Position numbers and translations under genes: made by a program. Below are positions 62,860-64,000 of a DNA stretch of 64,000 nucleotides, one piece after another. Origin of the DNA: Hexactinellida sp. DTS-2022 (taxonomy: Eukaryota; Porifera; Hexactinellida); the NCBI GenBank assembly GCA_028753945.1, contig JAPNXP010000001.1, forward strand, positions 13,134,501-13,198,500, written 5' to 3'. The notes under the pieces were generated by a model. It saw nothing but the letters and a program-made list of their open reading frames with translations, was not told the origin of the DNA and searched no databases. Each line of letters opens with the position of its first letter. Position 1 is the stretch's first letter.

Positions 62860-64000
62860 ATTTCGTAGGTACACTCGGTCGCCTATTATGACATCAGTTT
62901 GTTCTTTCCCTCTATCGTATGTTTTCTCATCCTCTCGCTATATTCGTGTGCGCTATTTCGTGCTGAATCTATAGCATTCTCGACACTGTGAGAGGCCTCC
63001 TCATACCAGCAGTCTGTGGTCATTCTCGAATCCAGCTCGTTGGCGGGAGGCTAGGATTGGAGATCGGTTCAACACCATGCATGATGTGGAACGGAGTTAC
63101 TCGGGTGCTGGAATTAGGAAGGGTATTGAGTGTGTGTGTTCGACTTCTTGGAGTATAATAGGCCAGCAGTCTTTCTCCAGTTCGCGATCGGAAATAATAC
63201 ACCTTAGGGTCTGTTTACTGTTTGGATATTGCGCTCAGCCTGGCCGTCACCCTCTGGGTGATAGGGGGACGAGCGTAACTTCTTTACCCCTAGCAAGTCA
63301 GGGCTTCGCGAATTTCGGAGCCATCCACGTTGGGCCCCTGATCACTCAGGACGCACTGAGGCGGGCCGTGACGGTAAATCCAGCATGTCTTTAGAGCTGC
63401 CATAATTGAACTCGAGGTTTGGTTGCGCATGGGCGCAATTTCCACCCACTTGGAAAATATATCTGTCATGAGCAGAAAATACCGGTTTTGATCGCTTCCC
63501 CATGGGAGCGTTGCTACATCATAAGCTACAAATTGACGAGGCTCGTGTGCAGCGCGGTTATGCACGAGTGGTTCTCTAGCTTTAGTCGAGCTCTTTCCCG
63601 CTGGCAGATACCACATTCTTTGCAAACTTCCGGACTTCGCTATGCATGCCATTCCAGGTAAATTGTTGTTTCAGGAGGTAAAGCGTTCGCTTGATCCCTG
63701 GATGAGAGACATTATGGACACGCGTAAGGACTGTGTGTTCGCGTGTAACGAATCCGTTGGATAGTACGAGGCGCTGGTTTCTGTAACGCCCAGATCGTAC
63801 CATACCCCGCTCGTTTAGTTGCTTCGCTACGAATGAGATCGCTAGGTCGTTGGTTTGTTCCTCGAGTATCTCATCTAGGAGGTTGCGATTAGAGGGGATA
63901 TTGTAGACAAATCTGACGATGAACTCGCTTTCCTTGTTCACTTGGCTGTCGATTTCGCAGTCGATTCTGGAAAGGAAATCAGATGCTGAGTTAATTGTAC
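62860..64000 (-). mobile_element. Second Ty3/gypsy copy: RNase H end and integrase, runs off the window
   Basis: On minus from the window edge: the RNase H exit (SASDFLSRID), an integrase zinc-binding region (RVHNVSHPGIKRTLYLLKQQ, FTWNGMHSEVRKF), the catalytic core (YDVATLPWGSDQNRYFLLMT, KWVEIAPMRNQTS, VLSDQGPNV), and the C-terminal part (STRVTPFHIMHGVEPI, SARNSAHEYSERMRKH). Frames are broken. Its integrase end runs directly into the protease/RT start of the neighbouring copy with no LTR between them. Confidence 0.85.

Overview
This is animal (metazoan) nuclear DNA, AT-rich and crowded with transposons. The evidence is spliceosomal introns with GT..AG ends, polyadenylation signals, and animal-type families: two NACHT-LRR (NLR) receptors with death-fold-like N-termini, a plexin, the end of a family B/adhesion-type 7TM receptor, a coiled-coil + NHL-repeat protein, and a HOOK-domain coiled-coil protein. 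A sponge or another early-branching invertebrate fits best, but that is an inference. I saw no rRNA, tRNA or CRISPR array.

Layout: (1) 1.4-18 kb and 46.5-59.8 kb are two copies, in the same orientation, of one segmental duplication. Each holds a noncoding first exon with a compact TATA promoter, a long first intron, one large coding exon for a 1113-residue NLR (6627-9968 and 54116-57457), an intron in the 3' UTR whose donor lies 21 nt past the stop, and a shared terminal exon with a poly(A) signal. Copy 1 has a second promoter/exon-1 module and carries later insertions, including a 721-bp hAT-like element with a perfect 8-bp target duplication and two abutting PIF/Harbinger elements. (2) 18.7-32.7 kb is a minus-strand tract of broken genes: 7TM receptor end, plexin (nine exons, cut by a Ty3/gypsy fragment), LRR fragment, HOOK/coiled-coil gene, gypsy gag fragment, NHL gene. 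(3) 33-43.5 kb is repeats: minisatellites, a run of pogo-like MITEs, a foldback element, a roughly 1.25-kb tandem repeat, and a decayed hAT transposon. (4) 43.9-45.0 kb is an intact single-exon 7TM protein of unknown family. (5) 60.4-64 kb holds two adjoining decayed Ty3/gypsy pol regions.

The most interesting signal is the NLR pair. The NACHT halves differ at about a quarter of bases, while the LRR halves are nearly identical except at the exposed positions of the LxLxx strands, where the differences are mostly amino-acid-changing. Together with conserved promoter modules carrying a kappaB-like site next to TATA, this looks like a diversifying innate-immune receptor family in which gene conversion homogenises the scaffold and selection varies the ligand face.
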